64,000 nt of DNA from NCBI GenBank assembly GCA_041664345.1, contig JBAYKX010000010.1, forward strand, positions 1 through 64,000, in the 5' to 3' direction. Made by a program: the position numbers and the translations under genes. Within the stretch, counting starts at the first letter, position 1. Every line of letters starts with the position of its first letter. Below are positions 7,588 to 15,703 of this stretch, one piece after another. Origin of the DNA: GWE2-40-63 sp041664345. Its GTDB lineage: Bacteria; Bacteroidota; Bacteroidia; Bacteroidales; SZUA-534. The notes under the pieces are model-generated. The model was given only the letters and a program-made list of their open reading frames with translations, ran no database searches and was not told the origin of the DNA.

Positions 7588-8292
7588 ATGTTAAATGAGA
7601 AAGTAAATAAACTGAACGATAAAGTACAAAGTCTCGACACCCTCGAGGCTTTACGTTTTTTAACAACTGAATTTCAGGGTAAAATAGTTTTCACTACCAG
7701 TTTTGGTTATGAAGATCAGGTAATCACTGATTTTATCTTTAAGAATAATCTTCCCATTCAAATAGTTACTTTGGATACTGGTAGAATGTTTAAAGAAACC
7801 TATAAAGTGTTTAGCCAAACATTGGATGTTTACAAAAAACCCATTCATGTATATTATCCTAAGGGAGATGCCGTTGAAAAATTGATGACTGACAAAGGAC
7901 CATTCAGCTTTTACAATTCGGTGGAGAACCGTCAGGAATGTTGCCACATCCGTAAAGTGGAACCATTGAACCGGGCACTAAAAGGGGTGGAATGCTGGAT
8001 AACCGGAATCCGAGCCGAACAATCTCCTAACCGCCAAGGAATGACTTTTTTCGAGTTGGACGAACCCCGTCAGATTATTAAGTTCAATCCGTTGCTTCAT
8101 TGGACCTTTGACCAGATAAAGCAATATACAAAAGACAACCACATTCCATACAACATTTTGCACGATCAAGGTTTTGTCAGTATTGGCTGCGAACCTTGCA
8201 CCCGCGCCATTCAGCCGGGCGAAGATTTCAGGGCAGGCCGATGGTGGTGGGAAAACAATTCGAAAAAAGAATGCGGGTTGCATACGCACTGA
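7588..8292 (+). CDS. cysH: Adenylyl-sulfate (APS) reductase, 4Fe-4S type
   Basis: A 234-residue PAPS/APS reductase-family enzyme. It carries the cysteine set CC (118-119) and CEPC (201-204) that binds a 4Fe-4S cluster, plus the catalytic ECGLH near the C-terminus (Cys229). That set marks the APS-using assimilatory enzyme, not the cluster-free PAPS form, so no CysC kinase would be needed; none is seen here. It reduces APS to sulfite using thioredoxin. Motifs TTSFGYEDQV (substrate-binding loop) and LDTGR are present. It is translationally close to DUF2061 and followed by cysD after a repeat-bearing spacer. Confidence 0.92.
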   Translation: MLNEKVNKLNDKVQSLDTLEALRFLTTEFQGKIVFTTSFGYEDQVITDFIFKNNLPIQIVTLDTGRMFKETYKVFSQTLDVYKKPIHVYYPKGDAVEKLMTDKGPFSFYNSVENRQECCHIRKVEPLNRALKGVECWITGIRAEQSPNRQGMTFFELDEPRQIIKFNPLLHWTFDQIKQYTKDNHIPYNILHDQGFVSIGCEPCTRAIQPGEDFRAGRWWWENNSKKECGLHTH

Positions 8293-8385
8293 TGAGATAT
8301 TAGATATGAGATAGTAGAGATGCAAGGCAGTGCGTCTTAATTGGTAAAGATGCACTGCGTGCGTCTCTCAAGTAATAACATATAC
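8293..8385. repeat. Spacer repeat of the GAGATATGAGA / GATGCA..GTGCGTCT type
   Basis: Two related units stand in tandem, AGATGCAAGGCAGTGCGTCT and AGATGCACTGCGTGCGTCT, after a purine-rich TGAGATATTAGATATGAGA lead. A relative with a cleaner hairpin occurs at 22684-22757. It interrupts the cysH-cysD junction without obvious coding content. Confidence 0.55.
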
Positions 8386-8399
8386 AGACAGCATAAAAT

Positions 8400-9308
8400 A
8401 TGACAAAAATAATTAACCATAACCACCTGAGGGAGTTGGAAAGCGAGGCCATCTTTGTGATGCGCGAGATAGCAGCACAATTTGAAAAACCGGTGTTGTT
8501 ATTTTCAGGAGGTAAAGATTCCATTGTATTGGTGCACTTGGCTGTAAAGGCATTTTATCCGGCCCGCATACCTTTTCCGTTGTTGCACATCGATACCGGG
8601 CACAACTTTCAGGAAACGCTCGATTACCGCGACGAATTGGTGGAACGAACTGGTGCCAAATTGTACGTGGGTTCTGTTCAGGCATCGATAGATAAGGGCC
8701 GTGCTACCGAAGAAATGGGAATAGGTGCCAGCCGCAATAAGCTGCAAACAGTTACTTTGTTAGATACCTTGGAAGAGCTTAAAGCCGATGCTGCCATTGG
8801 TGGAGGCCGTCGCGACGAGGAAAAAGCCCGAGCAAAAGAGCGGTTTTTCTCGCACCGCGATGCATTCGGACAATGGGATCCCAAAAACCAACGCCCCGAA
8901 TTGTGGAACTTGTTCAACGGGAAAAAGAACATGGGCGAGCATTTCAGGGTTTTCCCTATCAGCAATTGGACCGAAATGGACGTGTGGCAATACATTTTGA
9001 TGGAAAATATTCCCATGCCCAGCTTGTATTACACCCACAAAAGGCGTGTATTTATGCGCGATGGTATATGGTTGGCCGAAGCTCCTTTTATGGAACTCAA
9101 AGATGGGGAGGAGATTGTGGAATTGGATGTACGCTGCCGTACCATTGGCGATATAAGTTGCACCGGACTCAATTTATCGACCGCCGATAATTTGGAAGAT
9201 ATTGTGAAAGAAGTAGCGGCATCAAGGGTAACCGAGCGTGGTGGCCGTTCCGACGATAAACGTTCTGAAGCCGCCATGGAAGACCGCAAAAAAGAGGGAT
9301 ATTTTTAA
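8400..9308 (+). CDS. cysD: Sulfate adenylyltransferase subunit 2
   Basis: A 302-residue N-type ATP pyrophosphatase. The PP-loop SGGKDS (36-41) binds ATP; HIDTGHNFQET and GGRRDEEKARAKER are typical CysD segments. With CysN it activates sulfate to APS. The length is normal, and the C-terminal ERGGRSDDKRSEAAMEDRK tail is characteristic. It lies between cysH and cysN in the same operon. Confidence 0.95.
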   Translation: MTKIINHNHLRELESEAIFVMREIAAQFEKPVLLFSGGKDSIVLVHLAVKAFYPARIPFPLLHIDTGHNFQETLDYRDELVERTGAKLYVGSVQASIDKGRATEEMGIGASRNKLQTVTLLDTLEELKADAAIGGGRRDEEKARAKERFFSHRDAFGQWDPKNQRPELWNLFNGKKNMGEHFRVFPISNWTEMDVWQYILMENIPMPSLYYTHKRRVFMRDGIWLAEAPFMELKDGEEIVELDVRCRTIGDISCTGLNLSTADNLEDIVKEVAASRVTERGGRSDDKRSEAAMEDRKKEGYF

Positions 9309-9311
9309 CAA

Positions 9312-9380
9312 TTTTCAATGTACAATTAGTAATTACCAATTACTAATTGCCAATTATTAATTACTAATTATTAATTGCAT
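9312..9380. repeat. A/T-rich degenerate tandem repeat (ATTACTAATT words)
   Basis: The cysD-cysN spacer is made almost wholly of variants of TTACTAATT/TTACCAATT in both senses. Similar words appear before DUF4922 (20335-20356) and before dnaE (44147-44190), so this is a family of low-complexity spacers in this genome. Confidence 0.5.
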
Positions 9381-9381
9381 A

Positions 9382-10647
9382 ATGGATAGTAAAGCATATT
9401 TAGATATGAGCCTGTTGAGGTTCACCACCGCCGGAAGTGTTGACGATGGCAAAAGCACCTTGATTGGCCGGTTGTTATACGATAGCAAATCAATTTTTGA
9501 GGATCAACTGTTGGCTATTGAAGAAACCAGCAAACGCAAAGGACAGGAAGAAGTTGATTTATCGTTGTTAACCGATGGGTTGCGCGCCGAAAGGGAACAA
9601 GGTATTACCATTGATGTGGCTTACCGTTATTTTGCCACTCCGTTGCGCAAATTTATTATTGCCGATACCCCGGGCCACATTCAATATACCCGCAACATGG
9701 TAACCGGTGCATCAACAGCCAATTTGGCTATTATTTTGGTGGATGCCCGAAACGGGGTGTTGGAACAAACCTTGCGCCATACCTTTATTGCCAGTTTACT
9801 TAACATACCGCATGTGGTTTTTTGCATCAATAAAATGGATTTGGTGGGTTATAAAAAGGAAACCTATGATACCATTAAAAAGGAACTGGAACAGTTGGTT
9901 GTTAAACTGAACCTGCGCGATGCACGGTTTATCCCCATTTCGGCCAAGTACGGCGACAATGTGGTTGACCCTTCGGAACACATGGATTGGTACAACGGAA
10001 CAACGTTGTTGCATCTGCTCGAAACCATTGAAATCAATCACGACTTGAACATGACCGATGGACGGTTCCCTGTACAATACGTAATCCGCCCTCAGCAAAA
10101 AGACCATCACGACTATCGGGGGTATGCAGGCCGTATTGCCAGCGGAATATTCAAACCCGGCGATAAGGTGAAAGTATTGCCATCGGAATTAACCACTGAA
10201 ATTAAGGCCATCGACTTTTACCGGGAAGAAATTGACGAAGCCCAGCCATCGCAATCCATTACCCTGCGATTGACCCACGAAATTGATATCAGCCGCGGTG
10301 GAATGATTGTGCATCAGGGAAACGAACCCACCATTAGCAACAACTTTACTCTGGATATTTGCTGGTTCAACGAGAAACCGCTCGACTTGTCCAAAAAATA
10401 CCTCCTACGCCATACCACCAACGAATTGAAATGCATTATTAAAGAAGTAAACTACCGCACCAATATTGTTACCTATGAGAAAGATTTTGCCGACAAAAAC
10501 ATTAAGATGAACGAAATTGCTAACATCACCTTGGTGACTGCAAAACCAATATTCTACGATTCATACCGCAAGAACCGCACCACCGGAAGCGTGATATTGA
10601 TTGACGAAGGGACCAATGAAACCGTAGCTGCAGGGATGATAAATTAG
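9382..10647 (+). CDS. cysN: Sulfate adenylyltransferase subunit 1 (GTPase)
   Basis: A 421-residue translation-factor-like GTPase whose GTP hydrolysis drives APS formation by CysD. GTP-binding motifs are visible: G1 GSVDDGKST (18-26), G3 DTPGH, G4 NKMD. Beta-barrel domains follow, with typical PVQYVIRPQ and FRGYAGRIASG-like segments (here DYRGYAGRIASG). There is no fused APS kinase (CysC) domain, consistent with the APS-using CysH. A terminator follows. Confidence 0.95.
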   Translation: MDSKAYLDMSLLRFTTAGSVDDGKSTLIGRLLYDSKSIFEDQLLAIEETSKRKGQEEVDLSLLTDGLRAEREQGITIDVAYRYFATPLRKFIIADTPGHIQYTRNMVTGASTANLAIILVDARNGVLEQTLRHTFIASLLNIPHVVFCINKMDLVGYKKETYDTIKKELEQLVVKLNLRDARFIPISAKYGDNVVDPSEHMDWYNGTTLLHLLETIEINHDLNMTDGRFPVQYVIRPQQKDHHDYRGYAGRIASGIFKPGDKVKVLPSELTTEIKAIDFYREEIDEAQPSQSITLRLTHEIDISRGGMIVHQGNEPTISNNFTLDICWFNEKPLDLSKKYLLRHTTNELKCIIKEVNYRTNIVTYEKDFADKNIKMNEIANITLVTAKPIFYDSYRKNRTTGSVILIDEGTNETVAAGMIN

Positions 10648-10676
10648 AAGGAAGAAAATTTTAATTTAATATAAAG

Positions 10677-10724
10677 ATTCCCCTTTTTTTCACCCATTTG
10701 TGGATGATAAAAAGGGGAATTTTC
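10677..10724 (+). terminator. Rho-independent terminator of the cys operon
   Basis: Stem ATTCCCCTTTTT / AAAAAGGGGAAT encloses a loop, followed by TTTC. It lies about 30 bases after cysN. Confidence 0.8.
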
Positions 10725-10768
10725 AATGAAAGTAATACCCTAATAATCTCTAAATCTTTTTAGTTTGA

Positions 10769-12196
10769 CTATTTTGCCTCCATTTTTTTCAAATTGGGCA
10801 AGCTATAAAAATAATAAATAGTCATTCCTATTGCCATCCAAATTACTAACCGCATCCAGGTATCAAAAGGTAAGGCTACCATTTGAGCCAAGGAAGTTAA
10901 AATACCCATAATGGGAACAAAAGGAACCCATGGAGTTCTGAAACCGCGCGGCAATTCAGGATGGGTACGCCGCATCACCAATATTCCACCACAAACAATG
11001 GCAAAAGCCATCAAGGTGCCAATGGAAACCAGTTCACCTAATATACCAATAGGTAATAACCCTGCAATTATTAGGGTAACTATACCAGTTATAATGGTAT
11101 TAATATGTGGAGTTTTATATTTGGGATGAACTTTAGAAAATATGGGAGGTAAAAAACCATCTTTCGACATGGAATAAAATATACGGGGTTGTCCCAACAA
11201 CATAACAAGAATTACTGAACTTAAACCGGCCAATGCCCCAATTTTTACAATGGGCCGGAGCCACATTAATTGGGGACCCACTGAGTTAATTCCAACAGCT
11301 ATGGGGTCCGATACATTTAACAAGCGGTAATCAATAATTCCGGTAAGAACCAAAGCTACAGCAATGTACAGAACAGTGCATATAGCTAGCGAAGCTATAA
11401 TTCCAATGGGCATATCCCTTCTTGGATTTTTTGCTTCCTGAGCTACCGTAGATACAGCATCGAAACCAATGTAAGCAAAAAAGATGACCCCTGCGCCGCG
11501 TAAAATTCCTGACCAGCCGAACTCACCAAATTTACCTGTATTTTCAGGAATAAATGGAGTCCAATTATCTAAGTTGATGTATTTATAGCATACAAAAACA
11601 AACAATAAAACAACACCCACTTTTACATAAACAATGAGGTTATTAAAACGAGCCGATTCCTTAATTCCCACATATAAAACGGAAGTAAGTAAACCTACGA
11701 TTAACATAGCGGGAATATCTAAAAAAGCGCCCGAACGTACAATTCCTTCGGCGGATTGAATGAATGGTGCTGAGCTAAATGCCTTTGGTATGTGTATTCC
11801 AAAGTCGTTTAAAAAGCTAACCATATAGCCCGACCAACCCACGGCCACTGCCGAGGCACTAAATAAATACTCCAATATGAGATCCCAGCCGATAATCCAG
11901 GCAACTGTTTTACCCATAGTTGCATACGCATAAGTATAAGCACTTCCGGCAACGGGTAGCATGGAGGCAAACTCGGCATAACACAAGGCTGCAAACGCAC
12001 AAGCAATACCTGAAATTATAAATGAAATTACAATTCCCGGACCGGCATAATTAGCGGCAGCCGTGCCAGTTAGCACAAATATTCCGGCCCCAATTACCGC
12101 ACCAATACCCAACAAAGTAATATTCATAGGGCCTAATGTGCGGTTCAAGGTATTATCTTCCGATTGTTTTAAAATATTATCAAGGTGTGACGACAT
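10769..12196 (-). CDS. APC-family amino-acid permease (cationic amino-acid transporter type)
   Basis: A protein of about 475 residues with roughly 12 membrane segments. The first helix has the APC substrate-backbone motif GIGAVIGAGIFVLTG. Segments such as FFAYIGFDAVSTVAQEAKNP and GQPRIFYSMSKDGFLPP are typical of the YfnA/CAT branch. It imports or exchanges amino acids at the inner membrane. I start it at the ATG at 12196 (MSSHLDNILKQ); a longer frame to 12253 adds a weak hydrophobic lead. It stands alone, converging on the cys operon. Substrate cannot be told from sequence. Confidence 0.88.
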   Translation of the reverse strand: MSSHLDNILKQSEDNTLNRTLGPMNITLLGIGAVIGAGIFVLTGTAAANYAGPGIVISFIISGIACAFAALCYAEFASMLPVAGSAYTYAYATMGKTVAWIIGWDLILEYLFSASAVAVGWSGYMVSFLNDFGIHIPKAFSSAPFIQSAEGIVRSGAFLDIPAMLIVGLLTSVLYVGIKESARFNNLIVYVKVGVVLLFVFVCYKYINLDNWTPFIPENTGKFGEFGWSGILRGAGVIFFAYIGFDAVSTVAQEAKNPRRDMPIGIIASLAICTVLYIAVALVLTGIIDYRLLNVSDPIAVGINSVGPQLMWLRPIVKIGALAGLSSVILVMLLGQPRIFYSMSKDGFLPPIFSKVHPKYKTPHINTIITGIVTLIIAGLLPIGILGELVSIGTLMAFAIVCGGILVMRRTHPELPRGFRTPWVPFVPIMGILTSLAQMVALPFDTWMRLVIWMAIGMTIYYFYSLPNLKKMEAK

Positions 12197-12427
12197 AACA
12201 TTCAGCTTTATATTTTTGAAAAATGAAAGTAACGAAATAAAATTAAGATCCAACAGAATCTGAATTAATTGCAGATGGCTTTATTTATTTTTTAAACGAT
12301 AATTTAAAAGTAACGCATTCAAATAACTATTTTTACCCAGTATAATAAAACTGGGTTTGAAATGATGAATGCCTTGAAAATCATTTATTACCAAGTATAA
12401 AAGATTTCATTTTTTCAACTATCGTTC

Positions 12428-13768
12428 ATGTTCAACAGTCAAAATAAAGAGAAATTAAAATATAAACTGTTTGCCATTGCAACACCCATCATTGTCCAGA
12501 ATTTGGTTCATTACTTTCAAATTCAGGTTGACATGGCGCTGCTCGGGCAATCGAACACCCAATACCTATCGGCGGTAGGTAATGTTTTGTTTCCGTATAA
12601 CATTATTCTGTCCTTTTTAACGGCGTTGAGTGCCGGAGCAACGGTGCTTATTTCACATGGCGTGGGTAGCCGGTCGTTAACCGGTGCCCGCAGGTATTCC
12701 GAAGTTTCCTTCTTCTTCAATATTCTAGTGGCACTGCCCTTCTTCCTTCTTCTGTTTTTTTATTCCCATACCTTGATGAATTGGATGGGCGCTTCGGAAC
12801 AGATAAACCAATATGCCACCGAATACATGAAATACCTTTCATTCTCAATTCTATTTCTGGGTATTGAATTATCGATTGTAGCTATTTTGCAGGGAGTTGG
12901 AAAAACAAGGGCTATTATGGTTGCCGCTATTATTGGCACGGTTAGCAATGTGTTTTTTGACTGGGTACTTATATATGGCCGGCTTGGCTTTCCGGAACTT
13001 GGAATTAAAGGCGCCGGCATAGCCACATCCCTTGCCGGCTTTTTGGGCATTGCTTACCTCATTTTTGCATTAATTTCCACCCAACGGCTCCCGTTTAAAC
13101 CTACTTTGAAAGGGATTTTTAATCCCCGGTGGAGCATCCAAAAACAAAACATAATTGTTGGTTTGCCTTATGGGCTTGAGGCTATGTTCTGGTCGTTGGG
13201 ACAAATAGTTATGATACGTATGGTAAACGAAATTGATGATTTTTCGGCTGGGTTATACGTGTTAATTACCCGGATACAGGCTGTTACTTTCTTTTTTTAC
13301 CTGGGGATTGCCAAAGCAACCATGATATTGGTTGGACATGAGATGGGTTCGGGAAACCGGGAACGTGCATTACAAGTCGGTTTTATGAGCCTTAAATATG
13401 CTTTTGCCTTGTGTGGAATAACGGCAGTGGTGTTTTTAATTTATCCAGAACAACTGCTTTCCATTTTCACCTCAGAACAAGCGCTGATTAAAGAATCGGC
13501 TCCGTTGCTGCGCATAGTTGCCATCACTATTTTTCCGGTAGCCGTGAATGTGGTTATAGGCAATGCCATCCGCGGATTGAAGGATACCAAATGGATGTTT
13601 TATACCCAATCGTTTGGAACCATCTTCGTTATTTCAGTTTCTGCTACCCTTCTGTTTGCTTTTCATTTAGGGTTGAAAGGCATTATCATAACTATGGTTT
13701 TTGATGAAACCATAAGGGCGTTTCTAAATTATCGGCGATTTACGGGATATGTAAGTTCAAAGTATTAG
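12428..13768 (+). CDS. MATE-family efflux transporter
   Basis: A 446-residue, about 12-helix membrane protein of the NorM/DinF type. The N-terminal IATPIIVQNLVHYFQIQVDMALLGQ and the repeated second-half pattern (GLPYGLEAMFWSLGQIVMIRMV) match the two-fold MATE repeat. These proteins expel cationic drugs or metabolites using Na+ or H+ gradients. It diverges from the permease across a 230-base spacer with no recognised site and seems monocistronic. Substrate unknown. Confidence 0.88.
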   Translation: MFNSQNKEKLKYKLFAIATPIIVQNLVHYFQIQVDMALLGQSNTQYLSAVGNVLFPYNIILSFLTALSAGATVLISHGVGSRSLTGARRYSEVSFFFNILVALPFFLLLFFYSHTLMNWMGASEQINQYATEYMKYLSFSILFLGIELSIVAILQGVGKTRAIMVAAIIGTVSNVFFDWVLIYGRLGFPELGIKGAGIATSLAGFLGIAYLIFALISTQRLPFKPTLKGIFNPRWSIQKQNIIVGLPYGLEAMFWSLGQIVMIRMVNEIDDFSAGLYVLITRIQAVTFFFYLGIAKATMILVGHEMGSGNRERALQVGFMSLKYAFALCGITAVVFLIYPEQLLSIFTSEQALIKESAPLLRIVAITIFPVAVNVVIGNAIRGLKDTKWMFYTQSFGTIFVISVSATLLFAFHLGLKGIIITMVFDETIRAFLNYRRFTGYVSSKY

Positions 13769-13828
13769 CATTGAGTCCGGATTTCTATGTTCGAGTTCTA
13801 CTTTTAGGAGTAAGGTCATATCTAAATG

Positions 13829-14641
13829 TTATGTGATATTTAAGTAATTATCCACCGCATTGCGCACTGAACCATGCAATAGCAATAATCGCCGCGATTC
13901 ATCAATGGATAGTCCTAATTCTTCCATAATCATTCGGGAACCCCGCTCCACCATTTTATTATTGGTTAATTGCATATCTACCATTTTGTTTCCCTTAACC
14001 TTACCTAATTTTATCATAATGGAAGTAGTAATCATATTCAAAACTAACTTTTGAGCCGTTCCTGCTTTCATACGGGTGCTACCGGTAACAAACTCCGGTC
14101 CAACAATAGCTTCAATAGCAATATCGACTTCCTTTGACAGTTGCGAATCCGGATTACAAACAATACAAGCAGTAAATAAACCTTCACTTTTGGCTTGCTT
14201 TACAGCACCAATAACATAAGGGGTATGTCCCGATGCAGCAATCCCAATCACCGAATCAATAGCCCGGGGTTTAAACGGAACCATATCACGCCAAGCTCCG
14301 TGTTCATCATCCTCAGCCGATTCAATAGCTTTACGGATGGCTTGATCACCGCCTGCAATAAGTCCTATCACCATATCATAAGGAACACCAAAAGTAGGAG
14401 GTATTTCTGAAGCGTCGAGAATTCCAAGTCTTCCGCTGGTTCCTGCACCAATGTAAAAAAGTCGTCCCCCCTTTATTATCCTAGATATAATATTTTCCAC
14501 CACTTGTTCTATTTGTGGTATTATTTTATTTACAGCTTTGTGAACTGTACTATCTTCCCGATTGATATTCTCAAGAAGCTCTTTCACAGTCATCTTCTCA
14601 AGATTATCATAAATTGAATTGGATTCAGTAATGTTCACCAT
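13829..14641 (-). CDS. murQ: N-acetylmuramic acid 6-phosphate etherase
   Basis: A 270-residue SIS-domain lyase that splits the lactyl ether of MurNAc-6-phosphate to GlcNAc-6-phosphate and lactate. The sugar-phosphate loop YIGAGTSGRLGILDASE (about 62-78) and the family signature GPEFVTGSTRMKAGTAQK (about 182-199) are intact. It lies 14 bases after the sugar-kinase gene on the same strand, so kinase and etherase form an operon. Together with NamZ and the AmpG-like permease in this locus it defines a MurNAc-recycling route. Confidence 0.95.
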   Translation of the reverse strand: MVNITESNSIYDNLEKMTVKELLENINREDSTVHKAVNKIIPQIEQVVENIISRIIKGGRLFYIGAGTSGRLGILDASEIPPTFGVPYDMVIGLIAGGDQAIRKAIESAEDDEHGAWRDMVPFKPRAIDSVIGIAASGHTPYVIGAVKQAKSEGLFTACIVCNPDSQLSKEVDIAIEAIVGPEFVTGSTRMKAGTAQKLVLNMITTSIMIKLGKVKGNKMVDMQLTNNKMVERGSRMIMEELGLSIDESRRLLLLHGSVRNAVDNYLNIT

Positions 14642-14655
14642 TTTGCTTTTCTATT

Positions 14656-15498
14656 TTAATGGCTTGATGCATGATAATTCACTAAATCATCAATTGGAGC
14701 TTTACTAATTTTGCCAATCTGTATGGAATGCTTTGCCAGAACTTCAATTAATATTGCCTCAAAAACCGTGGCAATGGATCCGACAAAGCCCACATTACAG
14801 TCCTTTAATTGTGGGTATTTTAATACATTCTTTGTTAAAAACGATTCAAAGGAATTGGCAACCAAAGTACGGATCTGAGGATTTTCAATGTATTTATTCA
14901 TAATATGTGTAAACGATGCAAGATACCTGTTGGGGAAAGGTTTTTTATATACCCCTTCAAGAATCTGATCTTGCGACAGGTTTTCACTTTTCAGCAACTG
15001 GTTGGTAAAATCAACAGTAAATTCGCGCTTAAGTAATGCATTTACAAATTGCTTGCCCATATAAGCTCCACTGCCTTCATCACCAACTATGTAACCCAAA
15101 GCAGGAATCTTTTCAACCACCTCTTTTCCATTGTAAAAACAAGAGTTAGAACCCGTACCCAGTATGCAGACAATTCCTTGTTGATTGCCAAATAATGCAC
15201 GGGCTGCACCTAGCAAATCGTCATACACATTAATTGTAGCATGAGTCCCGATAACTGTGGTTAATGATTTTTGCATGATACCTTTTACTTGTTCATTAAC
15301 CAAACCAGCCCCATAAAAGTGAACCGTATTAATTTGATGCGCTTCTTTTTTCCAATCTGCGTGGTTTAAAATGTCCAAAATAACCTCTTCGGAAATAATA
15401 TACGGATTGATACCTTGTGTTTGATAACTAGAGACCCGACTGCCTGAAATCAGGCGCCAATCCACTTTAGTTGAGCCTCCATCTGCTATTAAAACCAT
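14656..15498 (-). CDS. murK: BadF/BadG-type N-acetylhexosamine kinase, probably MurNAc kinase MurK
   Basis: A 280-residue ASKHA-fold sugar kinase. The phosphate-1 motif is IADGGSTKVDW at the N-terminus; ILGTGSNSCFYNG supplies phosphate-2; GYIVGDEGSGAYMG is typical of the N-acetylglucosamine-kinase-like branch. Adjacent murQ makes MurNAc the likely substrate, as in the MurK-MurQ pairs of Clostridium and Tannerella; GlcNAc may also be used. Symbol and substrate are by context. It is transcribed away from the amidase-like gene. Confidence 0.75.
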   Translation of the reverse strand: MVLIADGGSTKVDWRLISGSRVSSYQTQGINPYIISEEVILDILNHADWKKEAHQINTVHFYGAGLVNEQVKGIMQKSLTTVIGTHATINVYDDLLGAARALFGNQQGIVCILGTGSNSCFYNGKEVVEKIPALGYIVGDEGSGAYMGKQFVNALLKREFTVDFTNQLLKSENLSQDQILEGVYKKPFPNRYLASFTHIMNKYIENPQIRTLVANSFESFLTKNVLKYPQLKDCNVGFVGSIATVFEAILIEVLAKHSIQIGKISKAPIDDLVNYHASSH

Positions 15499-15563
15499 AA
15501 TAATTGTTTGTATTATTTAATGTGCTTAGGTTTTTGTAGTAACAAAGCTTATTTTTACCCAAA

Positions 15564-15594
15564 TTGAGCGATTTGCGATAGCAAATCTGCTCAA
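15564..15594. promoter_or_regulatory. Inverted repeat in the murK/amidase divergent spacer
   Basis: Arms TTGAGCGATTTGC and GCAAATCTGCTCAA face each other across GATA with a small mismatch. It lies about 70 bases upstream of murK and 110 upstream of the amidase-like gene. Either an operator for a salvage regulator or a spacer hairpin is possible; no T-run follows. Confidence 0.45.
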
Positions 15595-15649
15595 CCTTTA
15601 TAACACAATATCTAAATTTTTACTTTGCTAAAATTAAAAATATTTTATT

Positions 15650-15671
15650 CTATGTAAAAAGTATTACATAG
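15650..15671. promoter_or_regulatory. Perfect 8-bp inverted repeat before the amidase-like gene
   Basis: CTATGTAA-AAAGTA-TTACATAG is a symmetrical operator-sized palindrome ending 33 bases before the start at 15704. Its place suits repression of the five-gene plus-strand operon. The regulator is not in this window. Confidence 0.45.
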
Positions 15672-15703
15672 TATGTTTTTTTGAATAATAAATCTATTTT
15701 CGG

